A stretch of DNA of 64,000 nucleotides from Roseiarcus sp963832305 (lineage in GTDB: Bacteria; Pseudomonadota; Alphaproteobacteria; Rhizobiales; Beijerinckiaceae). Below, piece by piece: positions 29,870 through 38,958 of the stretch; position 1 is the first letter of the stretch; the number at the start of each line of letters is the position of its first letter. The DNA is taken from positions 62,001-126,000 of the forward strand of contig CAWHTU010000011.1 of the NCBI GenBank assembly GCA_963832305.1. Reading direction: 5' to 3'. Both the position numbers and the translations under genes were made by a program. The notes under the pieces were generated by a model that was not told where the DNA came from, searched no databases, and worked only from the letters and a program-made list of their open reading frames with translations.

Positions 29870-31256
29870 TCACCCCTGCTCCGAGCCTCTTGAGCCACGC
29901 CTTCGCCTGTCGGCGCACGTTGGCGGGCGCGGCGCCGCCGTAGGACGTCCGGCTCCTGACCGAGCGTTCGACCCGAGCACGCCAAACGCTTCGTCGGTGA
30001 TCCGCGGCTCGATGCTCTTCATCTCGTCGAGCGTCAGCTTCTCAAGCGCGACGCCGCGCGACGCGGCGAGGGCGACGATGCGGCCGGTGACGTGGTGGGC
30101 TTCGCGGAAGGGCAGCTTGAGCGCCCGCACGAGCCAGTCGGCGAGGTCGGTTGCGGTCGCGTAAGCCCGCGCCGGCCGCGGCCTTCATCCGCTTCGGATC
30201 GGGCGTCATGTCCTCGACCATGCCGGTGATGGCGGCGAGCGAGAGCGCGAGCGTCCGGAACGCGTCGAAGGCGCCTTCCTTGTCTTCCTGCATGTCCTTC
30301 GAATAGGCGAGCGGCAGGCCCTTCATCACGGTCAGAAGCCCGACCAGGGCGCCGACGATCCGCCCGGTCTTGCCGCGCACCAGTTCGGCCGCGTCGGGAT
30401 TGCGCTTCTGCGGCATGATCGACGAGCCGGTGGTGAAGGCGTCGGAGAGCCTGACGAAGCCGAATTGCGGCGTCGTCCAGAGCACGATCTCCTCGGCGAG
30501 GCGCGAAAGATGGGTCGCCGCGATCGCCGCGGCGGCGAGCGCCTCGAGGGCGAAGTCGCGATCGGCGACGCTGTCGAGCGAGTTCGCGGTCGGCCGGTCG
30601 AAGCCGAGCGTCTTCGCGGTCATGTCGCGGTCGATCGGGAACGAGGTGCCGGCGAGCGCCGCGGCGCCGAGCGGGCATTCGTTGAGGCGCTTGCGCGCGT
30701 CGGCGAAGCGGCCCGCATCGCGCGCCAGCATCTCGACATAGGCCATGAGATGATGGCCGAAGGTGACCGGCTGCGCCGATTGCAGATGGGTGAACCCCGG
30801 CATGACCATGTCGGCCGAGTCGAGCGCGCGGGCGGCGAGCGCGCGTTGCAAGCGAGCGATCTGGAGGCGGATCGCGTCGATCGCGTCGCGCACCCACATG
30901 CGGAAGTCGACGGCGACCTGATCGTTGCGCGAGCGCGCGGTATGGAGACGTCCCGCGGCCGCGCCGACGATCTCGCTCAAGCGGCTTTCGACGTTCATAT
31001 GGATGTCTTCGAGCGCGCGCGAGAACGAAAACGTCCCTGCCTCGATTTCGCCTTTGACTTGGGCGAGACCCTTCGCGATCGCCTGGGCGTCGGCGGCTTC
31101 GATGATGCCCTGGCGGGCGAGCATGGCGAGATGGGCCTCCGAGCCTGCGATGTCCTGGGCGGCGAGCTTGCGGTCGAATTCGATCGAGGCGTTGATCTCC
31201 TCCATCGCTTCGGCCGGGGATCCAGCGAACCGGCCGCCCCACATCGTGTTGCTCAT
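29870..31256 (-). CDS. argH: argininosuccinate lyase (two or three frame breaks near the 3' end)
   Basis: Last step of arginine synthesis: argininosuccinate to arginine and fumarate. It starts MSNTMWGGRFAG, has the HTARSRNDQ motif and the fumarase-superfamily signature GSSIMPQKRNPD. The frame breaks near 30170 (ggcttacgcg where GGCTACGCG is expected: AAAGAGYATATDLADWLV). A second break near 29972 (one G missing in GVLGVERS) moves to a frame with SRTSYGGAAPANVRRQAKAW. If the gggg run at 29873-29876 (coding strand) is one base too long, the stop falls at 29870-29872, five bases from zur. These look like sequence errors in a real gene. Confidence 0.87.
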
Positions 31257-31281
31257 TTGAGTTGGTCCTGGATGCTTGGAC

Positions 31282-31934
31282 ATGACGAAGATCGATAGTC
31301 CGCCGCGCCGGCGATTTGCTTTTGTTCCTGTTATCGGCGCGCTCGCGGCCGTCGTCGCCGCGGCCGTCCTATACGAGACGGCGCGGCCGGCCGGCAAGGC
31401 GGCGTCCGACTGCCCCGCCGATTCGACCAGGCTCGCGGCCGCGCTCGCGCCGCTTGCGAAGGGCGAACTCGCGGCGCTCGTCAGGTCTCGCCCGAGCCGC
31501 GGCGGCCCGAGGCGTTCGCGTTTCAGCGCGAAGACGGCGGCAAAGTGACGCTGGCGGACTTCCACGGCCGGGCGGTGCTGCTCAACCTGTGGGCGACCTG
31601 GTGCGTGCCCTGCCGGGCGGAGATGCCGGCGCTCGACCGGCTTCAGGCCGCGAAAGGCGGGCAGGGCTTCGAAGTGGTGGCGGTGAATGTCGACACCGCG
31701 CGGCTCGAGCGGCGGGCCGCGTTTCTCGACAGCATCGGCGTCAAGTCGCTCGCGCGGTTCTCCGATCCGAGCGGCGACGCCTTCGAAACCCTTCGCAAGG
31801 ATGGCAAGGCGCTCGGCCTTCCGGTGACGCTGATCATCGACAAGGACGGGTGCGAAATCGGCGCCGTCGAGGGCGGCGCCAAATGGGACTCGGCCGAAGC
31901 GCAGGCGCTGGTCGAGGCGCTGAAGGGCGGGTAG
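31282..31934 (+). CDS. TlpA-like thiol:disulfide interchange protein (frame broken near 31480)
   Basis: Membrane-anchored thioredoxin-fold protein of the periplasm. The N-terminus has one signal-anchor helix (FAFVPVIGALAAVVAAAVLY). After the break the next frame gives VSPEPRRPEAFAFQREDG, then LADFHGRAVLLNLWATWC with active site CVPC, and a cis-Pro region GLPVTLIIDKDG. One base is missing or two are extra near 31480. It is divergent from argH with only 25 bases between starts; a tlpA-argH pair is common in Rhizobiales. Likely a reductant for cytochrome maturation or other periplasmic dithiols. Confidence 0.85.
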
Positions 31935-31985
31935 GGCTGCGGCCGAGGACGATTTGGGACACTTGGGGGTTTTGTGTGGGTTTTT

Positions 31986-32193
31986 GGGGATTGAGTAAAG
32001 TGTCACCGTTTTCCGTTTTCCCGTTTTCCGTCGTTTCCTCCGTTTTCCCGAATGCGCATCGGTGTTATCGCGAGAATACGGAATACGGAGCGAATACGGT
32101 GGAATACGGTGGAATACGGTGACACTTTACTACGGTGGAATACGGGAATACGGTGACACTATCGGGAATACGGTGACACTTTACTCAATCCCC
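31986..32193. repeat. REP block, left side: 24-base perfect inverted repeat enclosing short direct repeats
   Basis: A 24-base sequence at 31986-32009 (core gagtaaagtgtcaccgt) recurs as its exact reverse complement at 32170-32193. Between them are partial copies: gaatacggtg units at about 32094-32125 and gacactttac/gacactat copies near 32120 and 32154, plus ttttccg repeats. It lies directly upstream of a RAYT transposase and fits its REP substrate. Low GC compared with neighbours. Confidence 0.85.
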
Positions 32194-32234
32194 ATTTCGT
32201 GTAGGTTTCCCTGCAGCTTCCCCTGAGGTTAGCA

Positions 32235-32939
32235 ATGGCCCGTATCGCGCGCTTCGTCGTCCCCGGCCTGCCGCATCATGTCACCCAGCGCGGTAACCGG
32301 CGCGAGCGCGTGTTCTTCGGCGACGACGATTACGCGCTCTACCGCGATCTGCTCGCGGATCAATGCCGCAAGCAAGGCCTCGCGTGCTGGGCCTATTGCT
32401 TGATGCCGAACCACGTCCATCTCATTCTCGTTCCGGATCGGGAACAGGCGCTCGGGCGCGCGCTCGGCGAGACGCATCGGCGCTATTCCACGGCGATCAA
32501 CGCGCGGCTCAGGGTGACCGGGCATCTCTTCCAGGCGCGGTTCGGCTCGGCTGCGATGGACGAGGAGCATCTGATCACCGCGGCGCGATATGTGGCGTTG
32601 AACCCGGTGCGGGCGCGGCTCGTCGAGCGGGCGGAGGACTGGCGCTGGTCGAGCGTGGGCGCGCATCTTGCGGGCCGCGACGACAGCCTTGTCCGCGTTG
32701 CGCCCCTGATCGAGCGCTGCGGCGGGCGCTTTGCCGATCTGATCGAGACCGAGCCGTCCGCCGAGGCGGTTTCCGTGCTGCGCGCGAGCGAAACGATCGG
32801 CCGTCCGCTCGGCTCGGCGGCGTTCCTCGATCGCCTCGCCGCCGCGACCGGCCGTGATCCGCGTCCCAAGCGGCGCGGGCGGAAAGCGCGCGACGAGGGC
32901 GGGGAGGAGTCTGGGGACTTTGGGGACTTTGGGGACTGA
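32235..32939 (+). CDS. REP-associated tyrosine transposase (RAYT, Y1/IS200-like)
   Basis: HUH single-strand nuclease that processes REP sequences; single copies per REP family are usual. The start MARIARFVVPGLPHHVTQRG is the family hallmark. The HUH motif is MPNHVHLIL, and the catalytic Tyr lies in AARYVALNPVRAR. At 234 residues it is full length and ends in a glycine/aspartate repeat (GDFGDFGD) whose DNA, ggggactttggggact, runs into the downstream repeat block. It is flanked on both sides by gtaaagtgtcaccg repeats, as expected for its substrate. Confidence 0.93.
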   Translation: MARIARFVVPGLPHHVTQRGNRRERVFFGDDDYALYRDLLADQCRKQGLACWAYCLMPNHVHLILVPDREQALGRALGETHRRYSTAINARLRVTGHLFQARFGSAAMDEEHLITAARYVALNPVRARLVERAEDWRWSSVGAHLAGRDDSLVRVAPLIERCGGRFADLIETEPSAEAVSVLRASETIGRPLGSAAFLDRLAAATGRDPRPKRRGRKARDEGGEESGDFGDFGD

Positions 32940-33082
32940 GTAAAGTGTCACCGTTTATCGTCCAGTGTCACCGTTTATCCCTTCCGTTGAGCTGCGGCGG
33001 GCGCGTGGCGAGTTCGCGAGTTCGAATCCAGTGCGGGGCAGTGCGAGTTCGGGGACAGAGTAAAGTGTCACCGTTTATCCGT
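32931..33082. repeat. REP block, right side
   Basis: Copies of the core gagtaaagtgtcaccgttta occur at about 32937-32957 and 33058-33078, with a shortened copy (agtgtcaccgtttatc) at about 32963-32978. The first begins in the transposase stop codon (ggggactgagtaaag). All are in direct orientation, unlike the inverted pair on the left. The rest of the gap to 33283 shows no gene. Confidence 0.8.
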
Positions 33083-33283
33083 TCGTTTATCGCCGTTTAT
33101 CGCCCAAACGAGCAGTTGCAGAAAAATGCACTTAACTCGCTGAAAAGACGCGATCGCGCGCAAAACTGAACACTGCCCCGATCTGGCCAATAGGACCTCG
33201 CGCAACCGCTTGCGCCGGGCCGCTGTTCGGCTACGCCGCCTGATCGCGAAAGTCGCGCCCGAGCAGGCCGAGGCACCCCCAAT

Positions 33284-35539
33284 TCAGGGCACCGGCGCGC
33301 TGAACAGGTAGCCCTGCGCCTCGGCGATCGTGCCCAGCGTTTCAATCACCCTGAGCTGCTTCACCGTTTCGACGCCTTCGATCAGCACGCACATGCCGAG
33401 CCGTCGGCTCATGGCGGCGACGCTTTCGACCAGCACCGAGGCGCGTTCCTGGACGCCAAGCCCCATGGTGAACGTGCGGTCGATCTTGATCCGGTCGAGC
33501 GGGAAACTCAAAAGATAGCTCAAGCTCGAATATCCGGTGCCGAAATCGTCGAGCGAAATGCGCAGGCCGCTTTCGCGCAGCGCCTGAAGCGTCCGGCGGG
33601 TGTCGCCCCGGTCTTCGAGCAAGGTCAATTCGGTGATCTCGAGATCGAGGCGGTGGGGGGAGAGGCCCGCGGAAGTCAGCGCGCCGAGGATCGTTCTCTC
33701 GAGATTGCCGCTGCGGAACTGCGTCGAGGACAGGTTGACCGAGACGCTGACGCTGTCCGGCCAGGCCGCGCAGGCCGCGCAGGCCCGCCGCAGCACCGAC
33801 GCTCCCATCTCTTCCATCAGGCCGATCTCTTCGACGATCGGGATGAATTCTGTCGGAGATACGGCGCCAAGCACGGCGCTCTGCCAGCGCGCGAGCGCCT
33901 CGAACCCGACGATCCTGCGTGTCCCGACGGCGACGATGGGCTGGAAGTGGACATCGATGCCGTCGCTCGCCACCGCCGCGCGCAGTTCGAGCTCGATCAG
34001 GCGGCGGATCTGGATCTTGGCGTCCATCGCCGGCTCGAACGCCCGCCATACCCGCCGCCCGTCGGCCTTCGCCGCATAAAGCGCGATATCCGCCTTCGAG
34101 AGCAGCGCGTCGGGACTGGTCCCGTCGTCGGGCGCCGAGGCGCTGCCGATGCTGGCGCCGACGATCACCTCGCTGCCGTCGATCACCACGGCGCGGTTGA
34201 TTTCGTCGATGATGCGCTTGGCCATGGCGGCGGTCTCCGATTGGCCGGCCGCATGTCGGTGAAGGATGACAAATTCATCGCCGCCCCAGCGGGCCACCAG
34301 GTCGCGCGGGCCGGTGATCGCGCTGAGCCGGCGCGCGATCTCCACCAGGAGCTTGTCGCCAGTGCGGTGGCCGAGACTGTCGTTGACCTGCTTGAAGTCG
34401 TCGAGGTCGAGAAACATCACGGTCAGGCCGTCCGTCAGCGACTGCTCGGGATGAAGGACAAGCGCGAGCTCCTCCTCGAAACATCGCCGATTTGGGAGCT
34501 CGGTCACCGGGTCGAAGAGCGCCATGCGGTTGATTTCGCGCTGGGCGTTGCGCCGCTCGGTGACGTCCTGAATGACCATGACGGCGCCGTCGTCCTTCGT
34601 CCGATGAATTGTAATTTCGATCGCCCTGCCGTCGGGCGTCTCGATCGGCATGACGATGTCCGCGCCGTCACGCCTCTTGCCGAAAACCGCGTATGAAAGC
34701 GGAACGAAACTCGCCTCGTCGATCGCCCGGCTTCGGACCAGCCTGCGAAACACGGCGCGGGTGTGTGTTCCGGCAAGCTCGGCGTCCGGAGAGATGCGGA
34801 ATATGCTGTGAAACTTGTCGTTGGCGAGAATGAGCCGCCCCTGGCGGTCAATCATGCACAAGCCGTGCGACATATTGTTGAGCGCAGCGTCGAGTCGGCC
34901 GGCAAGCGTGTCGCTTCGATCGCGCTCGATGATCTCCGCCCGGAAAATGTCCTTCATGCGATTCGACGAGGACTTGATGAACAGGAGGAGCGGCAACAAG
35001 GAAATGACGATCATCGAGGGATACCAGCCGCCCGCGTAAACAAATGCGGCGCTGAGCGGGACGAACGCCGCCGCGAGCTGCGCGTTCATGCCCCGATCGA
35101 GCGCGAAGCTGCGAGTCCACATCCCGAACGCGTATGTCACGGTCACGGTTGTGGCGAGAAAGCGCACAAAGCCTTCGTCCGTCTCCATGAAGGCGACGAG
35201 CGTCCAGATGGACAGGAGGGCGATATGCGCGGTCGCCCCGGCCACGAAGATCCGCTCTCGCCTGCGCGCGACCTCGATATTTGGGCTCGGCCTGTTGTTG
35301 GCGTGAAGGAGCTGGAAATGCATGCGGACAAGTGAGAGGAGCAGCATCAACCCGGCGCATGCCCAGAGACCGATGCTTCTCGACGCGACGGCGGCTACGA
35401 TCGCCGCGGCGACACTTGCCGTACAGGCCAGGAAAAGGCTACGGACCTCAACGAGGAGACTATCGACGAACCCAATGTACAACGGGCCGGGCAATTCTTC
35501 CCGGGCGGTACGATCGCGGGCCTTTTGCATCAGCCACAT
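33284..35539 (-). CDS. diguanylate cyclase/phosphodiesterase (membrane, PAS-GGDEF-EAL)
   Basis: Controls cyclic-di-GMP. The N-terminal third holds about five membrane helices (for example SLFLACTASVAAAIVAAVAS), then a PAS domain (AALNNMSHGLCMIDRQGRLI). The GGDEF domain has an intact active site (ARWGGDEFVIL), and the EAL domain has GFEALARW, DDFGTGYSSLSYL and IEGVET, all canonical, so both activities are possible. ATG 35539 gives 751 residues; a TTG 36 bases upstream is weaker. It stands alone between the REP block and an AT-rich region. Confidence 0.93.
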   Translation of the reverse strand: MWLMQKARDRTAREELPGPLYIGFVDSLLVEVRSLFLACTASVAAAIVAAVASRSIGLWACAGLMLLLSLVRMHFQLLHANNRPSPNIEVARRRERIFVAGATAHIALLSIWTLVAFMETDEGFVRFLATTVTVTYAFGMWTRSFALDRGMNAQLAAAFVPLSAAFVYAGGWYPSMIVISLLPLLLFIKSSSNRMKDIFRAEIIERDRSDTLAGRLDAALNNMSHGLCMIDRQGRLILANDKFHSIFRISPDAELAGTHTRAVFRRLVRSRAIDEASFVPLSYAVFGKRRDGADIVMPIETPDGRAIEITIHRTKDDGAVMVIQDVTERRNAQREINRMALFDPVTELPNRRCFEEELALVLHPEQSLTDGLTVMFLDLDDFKQVNDSLGHRTGDKLLVEIARRLSAITGPRDLVARWGGDEFVILHRHAAGQSETAAMAKRIIDEINRAVVIDGSEVIVGASIGSASAPDDGTSPDALLSKADIALYAAKADGRRVWRAFEPAMDAKIQIRRLIELELRAAVASDGIDVHFQPIVAVGTRRIVGFEALARWQSAVLGAVSPTEFIPIVEEIGLMEEMGASVLRRACAACAAWPDSVSVSVNLSSTQFRSGNLERTILGALTSAGLSPHRLDLEITELTLLEDRGDTRRTLQALRESGLRISLDDFGTGYSSLSYLLSFPLDRIKIDRTFTMGLGVQERASVLVESVAAMSRRLGMCVLIEGVETVKQLRVIETLGTIAEAQGYLFSAPVP

Positions 35540-35779
35540 TAAGTTTACCCAACGTCCGACCGGCGGAGCGATCAACTGAACATTAATCTATGCGCAGCAA
35601 TTCGATCGCTTTGGCCGGTTCTTTAAGAGATGATCGATAACGTCTCCGAGTTTTCCAACGACAGATATAGGCTGATGACCATTAAGTTTTTGCAATCGCG
35701 TGTGCGCCAAAAGGAGCGAGTCCAATTTCGGGTTCAGTCAATCCGCGACATGCGAGATAGCGTCACCACGACCGCACGT

Positions 35780-36060
35780 ATGGAGGCAGTCTTGCGACGT
35801 GATTCCAGTCGTATTGTCGTCGCGCATCTAACTGAGCGAGATTTTGCGTCGGCCAGATTGACAATACCCGAGATTGGGGCTTTCAAGGATTATGAGGACT
35901 GGCTGGATTTTCGCGCGAGTGGTCTTTTTTGGTCTGCGAAGCCGCAGGTTTTTCTGTCGAATGCAGATCCCGGTAGACCTCGGACAAGTTTGACGAACTG
36001 GCGTGAAGCGACTTCGACTCTTCCAAGTATATCGGCCCTTGATCAATTTGCGGGCTCACT
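35780..36060 (+). pseudogene. hypothetical protein, companion of the FeeM-like synthase, frame-broken
   Basis: A short protein-like frame starts MEAVLRRDSSRIVVAHLTER, then DFASARLTIPEIGAFKDYED and WLDFR. The reading then needs the next frame (FFGLRSRRFFCRMQIPVDL) and finally returns (EATSTLPSISALDQFAGSL) after about three single-base steps. Small proteins with a DYEDWLD segment occur in other Hyphomicrobiales genomes as far as I recall; no function is known to me. Either errors or real decay broke it. GC is lower than in neighbouring genes. Confidence 0.4.
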
Positions 36061-36432
36061 CACTGTCGTCAGCTGTTCAGGCGCCACAGGACGACAACAG
36101 GTTCCAGGTCTGCTCGAACCTTTTGCGGACGAAAAAGGAATCGTCGCTAGTCTCGTGAATGCCGGCCGCCAGGGGCCGAGGCGCCGTGGATCTACGGCGT
36201 CGAATTCGACCGTGCTGCAACCGACGAGTCGGCGCCGCAAAATACCGTACCAACAGATTTGGAGAGGATTTTCGCCCGGATTGACGGCCCAGCTGTTTTG
36301 AACTTTCATGCGAAAATGCACTCGATCGGCTTAAAAAGGGCCGTCCCGAATCGACACAAGCTATGGTTGTATAAGTGTTTACATTCCCTTAATAATTGAT
36401 TAAACATGACCCGGGTTGCGGGAGTAAGGGTC
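36061..36432 (+). other. gene-poor, AT-richer stretch with a start-less open frame
   Basis: No gene is supported. One frame (about 36151-36399) is open without an early start and has protein-like composition (PWIYGVEFDRAATDESAPQ; later AVLNFHAKMHSIGLKRAV). The last 100 bases are AT-rich (tgtttacattcccttaataa) and probably contain the promoter of the FeeM-like gene. Confidence 0.3.
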
Positions 36433-37185
36433 ATGTATATTCAAGCTTCGGGTCACGCGCCGCGCTTTGCGGATCGGGTTGCGGAAATGCTCGAACGCGT
36501 CGAGCATCGGCCGGCCATCTGTCAGGCCGACCGCGAAGCAGCGTATCGGCTTCGGTACGAAGCGTATCTGAGGCAGAACCTCCTGAACGAGCGCCTGGAC
36601 GCGACGCTTTACGACGAGGTGTACGACAAGAGTCCCAACTCGCTCATAACGATGACATATATCGACGGCGAACTCGCGAGCACGGTTCGCGTGCACGTCA
36701 TTACCGACGAGGCTGCGATATCGCCCGCACTCGATGTGTTTCCTGACGTTTTGGAGGCGCGACTGCGAGAGCGCCGCGTCATCATCGACCCTTCGCGTCT
36801 CGCCGCGCGCGCAGACATGGCGAAGAGGTTTCCGGAGTTGCCGTACTTCGCGCTCCGGCCGCCGTGGATGGCTGCGCACCATTTCAACGCCGGTTTCATC
36901 GTCGTGAGCTGCGCTATCGGACACTTGGGGTATTACCGCAGAACGTTCCGGGCCCAGGCATGGTCGGACCTGCGCAGCTATCCTAAAGTGACGGCCAAGG
37001 TCGTGTGCGTCGGCCTTGAATTCCCCGCCGAGCGCGACAGCGTCGAGGCGCGCTACCCGTCTTTCCGCTCAACGCCGGCCGAACGCGAAGCCCTTTTCGG
37101 CGAGTTCTCGTTGTCGCTCGGGCCATGCGGGGCCGCGGCGGGGAAAGCCCCGGCGGAGGCGGCGCTGCAACAGACGAATGCGTGA
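36433..37185 (+). CDS. N-acyl amino acid synthase, FeeM-like (GNAT/autoinducer-synthase fold)
   Basis: Predicted to join an acyl group from acyl-ACP to an amino acid, making a long-chain N-acyl amino acid signal or surfactant. The family core is clear: ICQADREAAYRLRYEAYLRQ, YDKSPNSLITMTYIDGELAS, SPALDVFPDVLEARL, IIDPSRLAAR and FPELPYFALRPPWMAAHHF. It is related in fold to LuxI synthases but is not LuxI, lacking its usual motifs. ATG 36433 follows ggagtaagg; an in-frame ATG at 36406 is less likely. 250 residues. No LuxR-type regulator is adjacent. Its 3' end converges on rnhA. Confidence 0.75.
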   Translation: MYIQASGHAPRFADRVAEMLERVEHRPAICQADREAAYRLRYEAYLRQNLLNERLDATLYDEVYDKSPNSLITMTYIDGELASTVRVHVITDEAAISPALDVFPDVLEARLRERRVIIDPSRLAARADMAKRFPELPYFALRPPWMAAHHFNAGFIVVSCAIGHLGYYRRTFRAQAWSDLRSYPKVTAKVVCVGLEFPAERDSVEARYPSFRSTPAEREALFGEFSLSLGPCGAAAGKAPAEAALQQTNA

Positions 37186-37275
37186 TGACGTGAGCTTCGG
37201 GCCGAAGCGACGATCGAGCGGCGCCAATCGCTTTCGTCCGCCGGCGGAATTGAAGCACAGCGCGGCCCGGCGCCG

Positions 37276-37717
37276 CTAACGTCTTGAACTCCGCCATGCC
37301 GTCGCGGGCGAGCTGGTCGGCGCGGGCGTTCATTTCGTCCTCCGCATGGCCTTTGACCCAGAACCACTCGATCCTGTGCCGCCGGGCGGCCTCGTCGAGC
37401 CGACGCCAGAGGTCCTCGTTCTTGACCGGCTTTTTCGCTGCTGTCCGCCAGCCGTTGGCCTTCCAGGCGTCGATCCAGCTCGTGACGCCGCCGCGCAAAT
37501 ATTGCGAATCGGTGTGGACGCTCACGTCGCACGCCCGGTTCAAGGATTGGAGCGATTCGATGGCCGCGGTCAGCTCCATACGATTGTTGGTGGTGAACGC
37601 TTCGCCGCCCTTGAGTTCCTTTTCATGGCCGCCGTAGCGCAGGACGGCGCCCCAGCCGCCCGGGCCCGGGTTGCCGGAACAGGCCCCGTCGGTCCAGATC
37701 GAGACGCGTCGGCTCAC
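37276..37717 (-). CDS. rnhA: ribonuclease HI (probable frame break at the 3' end)
   Basis: Degrades the RNA strand of RNA-DNA hybrids. Catalytic residues are visible in WTDGACSGNPGPGGWG (Asp), MELTAA (Glu), VHTDSQYL (Asp) and NARADQLAR (Asp). The open frame runs on to 36983, into the FeeM gene, with a non-homologous proline/arginine-rich tail. The conserved end is DGMAEFK; one extra base near 37283 would give a TAG at 37276-37278 and a normal length of about 147 residues. That end is used here. Its start overlaps the thrB stop by four bases. Confidence 0.9.
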
Positions 37718-38679
37718 CGCATGAGCCCATAGTCGGCGGCCGACCTCACCCGTTGGTGGAAGCGCAATTTGTCGCGATATTCGAGCGGATTTTTCGGCGC
37801 GACCTTCGCCCCCGCCGGCACGTTCAGCCAGTCGACGAGCCGCGTCAGCATGAAGCGCAGCGCCGCGCCCCGCGCGAGCAGCGGCAGGGCGGCGATCTCG
37901 GCCTTGTCGAGCCGCCGCACGCGCTCGTAGCCGGCGATCATCGCCCGCCCCTTCGAGACGTTGAACTCATTGTCGGGCTCGAAGCACCAGGCGCTGAGGC
38001 AAATCGCCAGATCGTAGGCGAGCGCGTCGTTGCAGGCGAAATAGAAGTCGATCAGGCCGGAGAGTTTCTCGCCGAGAAAGAAGACGTTGTCGTTGAAAAG
38101 ATCGGCATGAATGACGCCGTGCGGCAGGTCCCTCGGCCAGTGAGCCTCGAGAAAGGCCATCTCCGCGGCGCTTTCCTCGCCGAGATGCGCAGCGACTTCG
38201 TCCGCGCGCGCTTTCGCGGCGTGCAAGAGGGATCGCCAGCCTTCGAGCGAGAGCGCATTGGCGCGTTTCAACGGGAAGTCGGCGCCGGCCAGATGCATCC
38301 GCGCGAGCGCTTCCCCGACCTCGCCGCAATGGCGAACGTTCGGCCGGCGAATCCATAATCCGTCGAGAAACGTGACGATCGTCGCCGGGCGGCCGGCGAG
38401 CTCGCCGAGCGCGGAGCCGGCGCGATTGCGGACCGGCTGAGGACAGGTGACGCCGCGCTGGGCCAGATGCTCCATCAGGCCAATGAAGAAGGGCAAATCC
38501 TCCGCTTTTACCCGCTTCTCGTACAGGGTGAGGATATATTGACCACTTGCCGTACGCATCAGGAAGTTGGAGTTCTCGACGCCTTCGGCGATGCCCTTGA
38601 ACGATATCACGTCGCCGATCTCGTAAAGGGCGAGAAAGGCGCGCAGCGCGTCGTCCGACACTTCGGTGTAGACTGCCAT
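37714..38679 (-). CDS. thrB: homoserine kinase, ThrB (APH-fold type)
   Basis: Phosphorylates homoserine in threonine synthesis. This is the aminoglycoside-phosphotransferase-like ThrB of alphaproteobacteria and pseudomonads: MAVYTEVSDDALRAFLALYE, GIAEGVENSNFLM and the Brenner motif HADLFNDNVFF, followed by IDFYFACND. 321 residues, complete. In many Rhizobiales the order is ispH-thrB-rnhA; here the region upstream is empty and an ispH fragment lies at 51.7-52.1 kb. Confidence 0.93.
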   Translation of the reverse strand: MAVYTEVSDDALRAFLALYEIGDVISFKGIAEGVENSNFLMRTASGQYILTLYEKRVKAEDLPFFIGLMEHLAQRGVTCPQPVRNRAGSALGELAGRPATIVTFLDGLWIRRPNVRHCGEVGEALARMHLAGADFPLKRANALSLEGWRSLLHAAKARADEVAAHLGEESAAEMAFLEAHWPRDLPHGVIHADLFNDNVFFLGEKLSGLIDFYFACNDALAYDLAICLSAWCFEPDNEFNVSKGRAMIAGYERVRRLDKAEIAALPLLARGAALRFMLTRLVDWLNVPAGAKVAPKNPLEYRDKLRFHQRVRSAADYGLMR

Positions 38680-38958
38680 GTCCGTCCGTTGAACTGGCGC
38701 ATCGAGGGAGAGCGATGGCGGACCCGCTTAGCGGCGTGTATAAGGCGCGTCAATCGCCGCGTTTTCGCCGTCAGCCGTACGCCCATGGGCGCGCGACCGG
38801 GCGAGCGGATACCGCGCTTCAAGCACGGTTCGAGCGGATCGAACGGCCAGTCGCCAAGGTCCTCGATATTGGCGTTCGGAGGAAATCAGTTCGGATATTG
38901 CGGCGTCACGGACGACGCGGCGGCGCCATGCGGCGGCAATTGGATGGGGGTCCGCTTG

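Noticed and set aside
31986..32193. rho-independent terminator or integron attachment site
   Set aside because: Repeats are spread over 200 bases, lack a compact stem with T-run, and match the repeats downstream of the RAYT gene, so REP is the better reading.
36433..37185. LuxI-type acyl-homoserine lactone synthase
   Set aside because: The core motifs fit FeeM-type N-acyl amino acid synthases better, and no luxR is adjacent.
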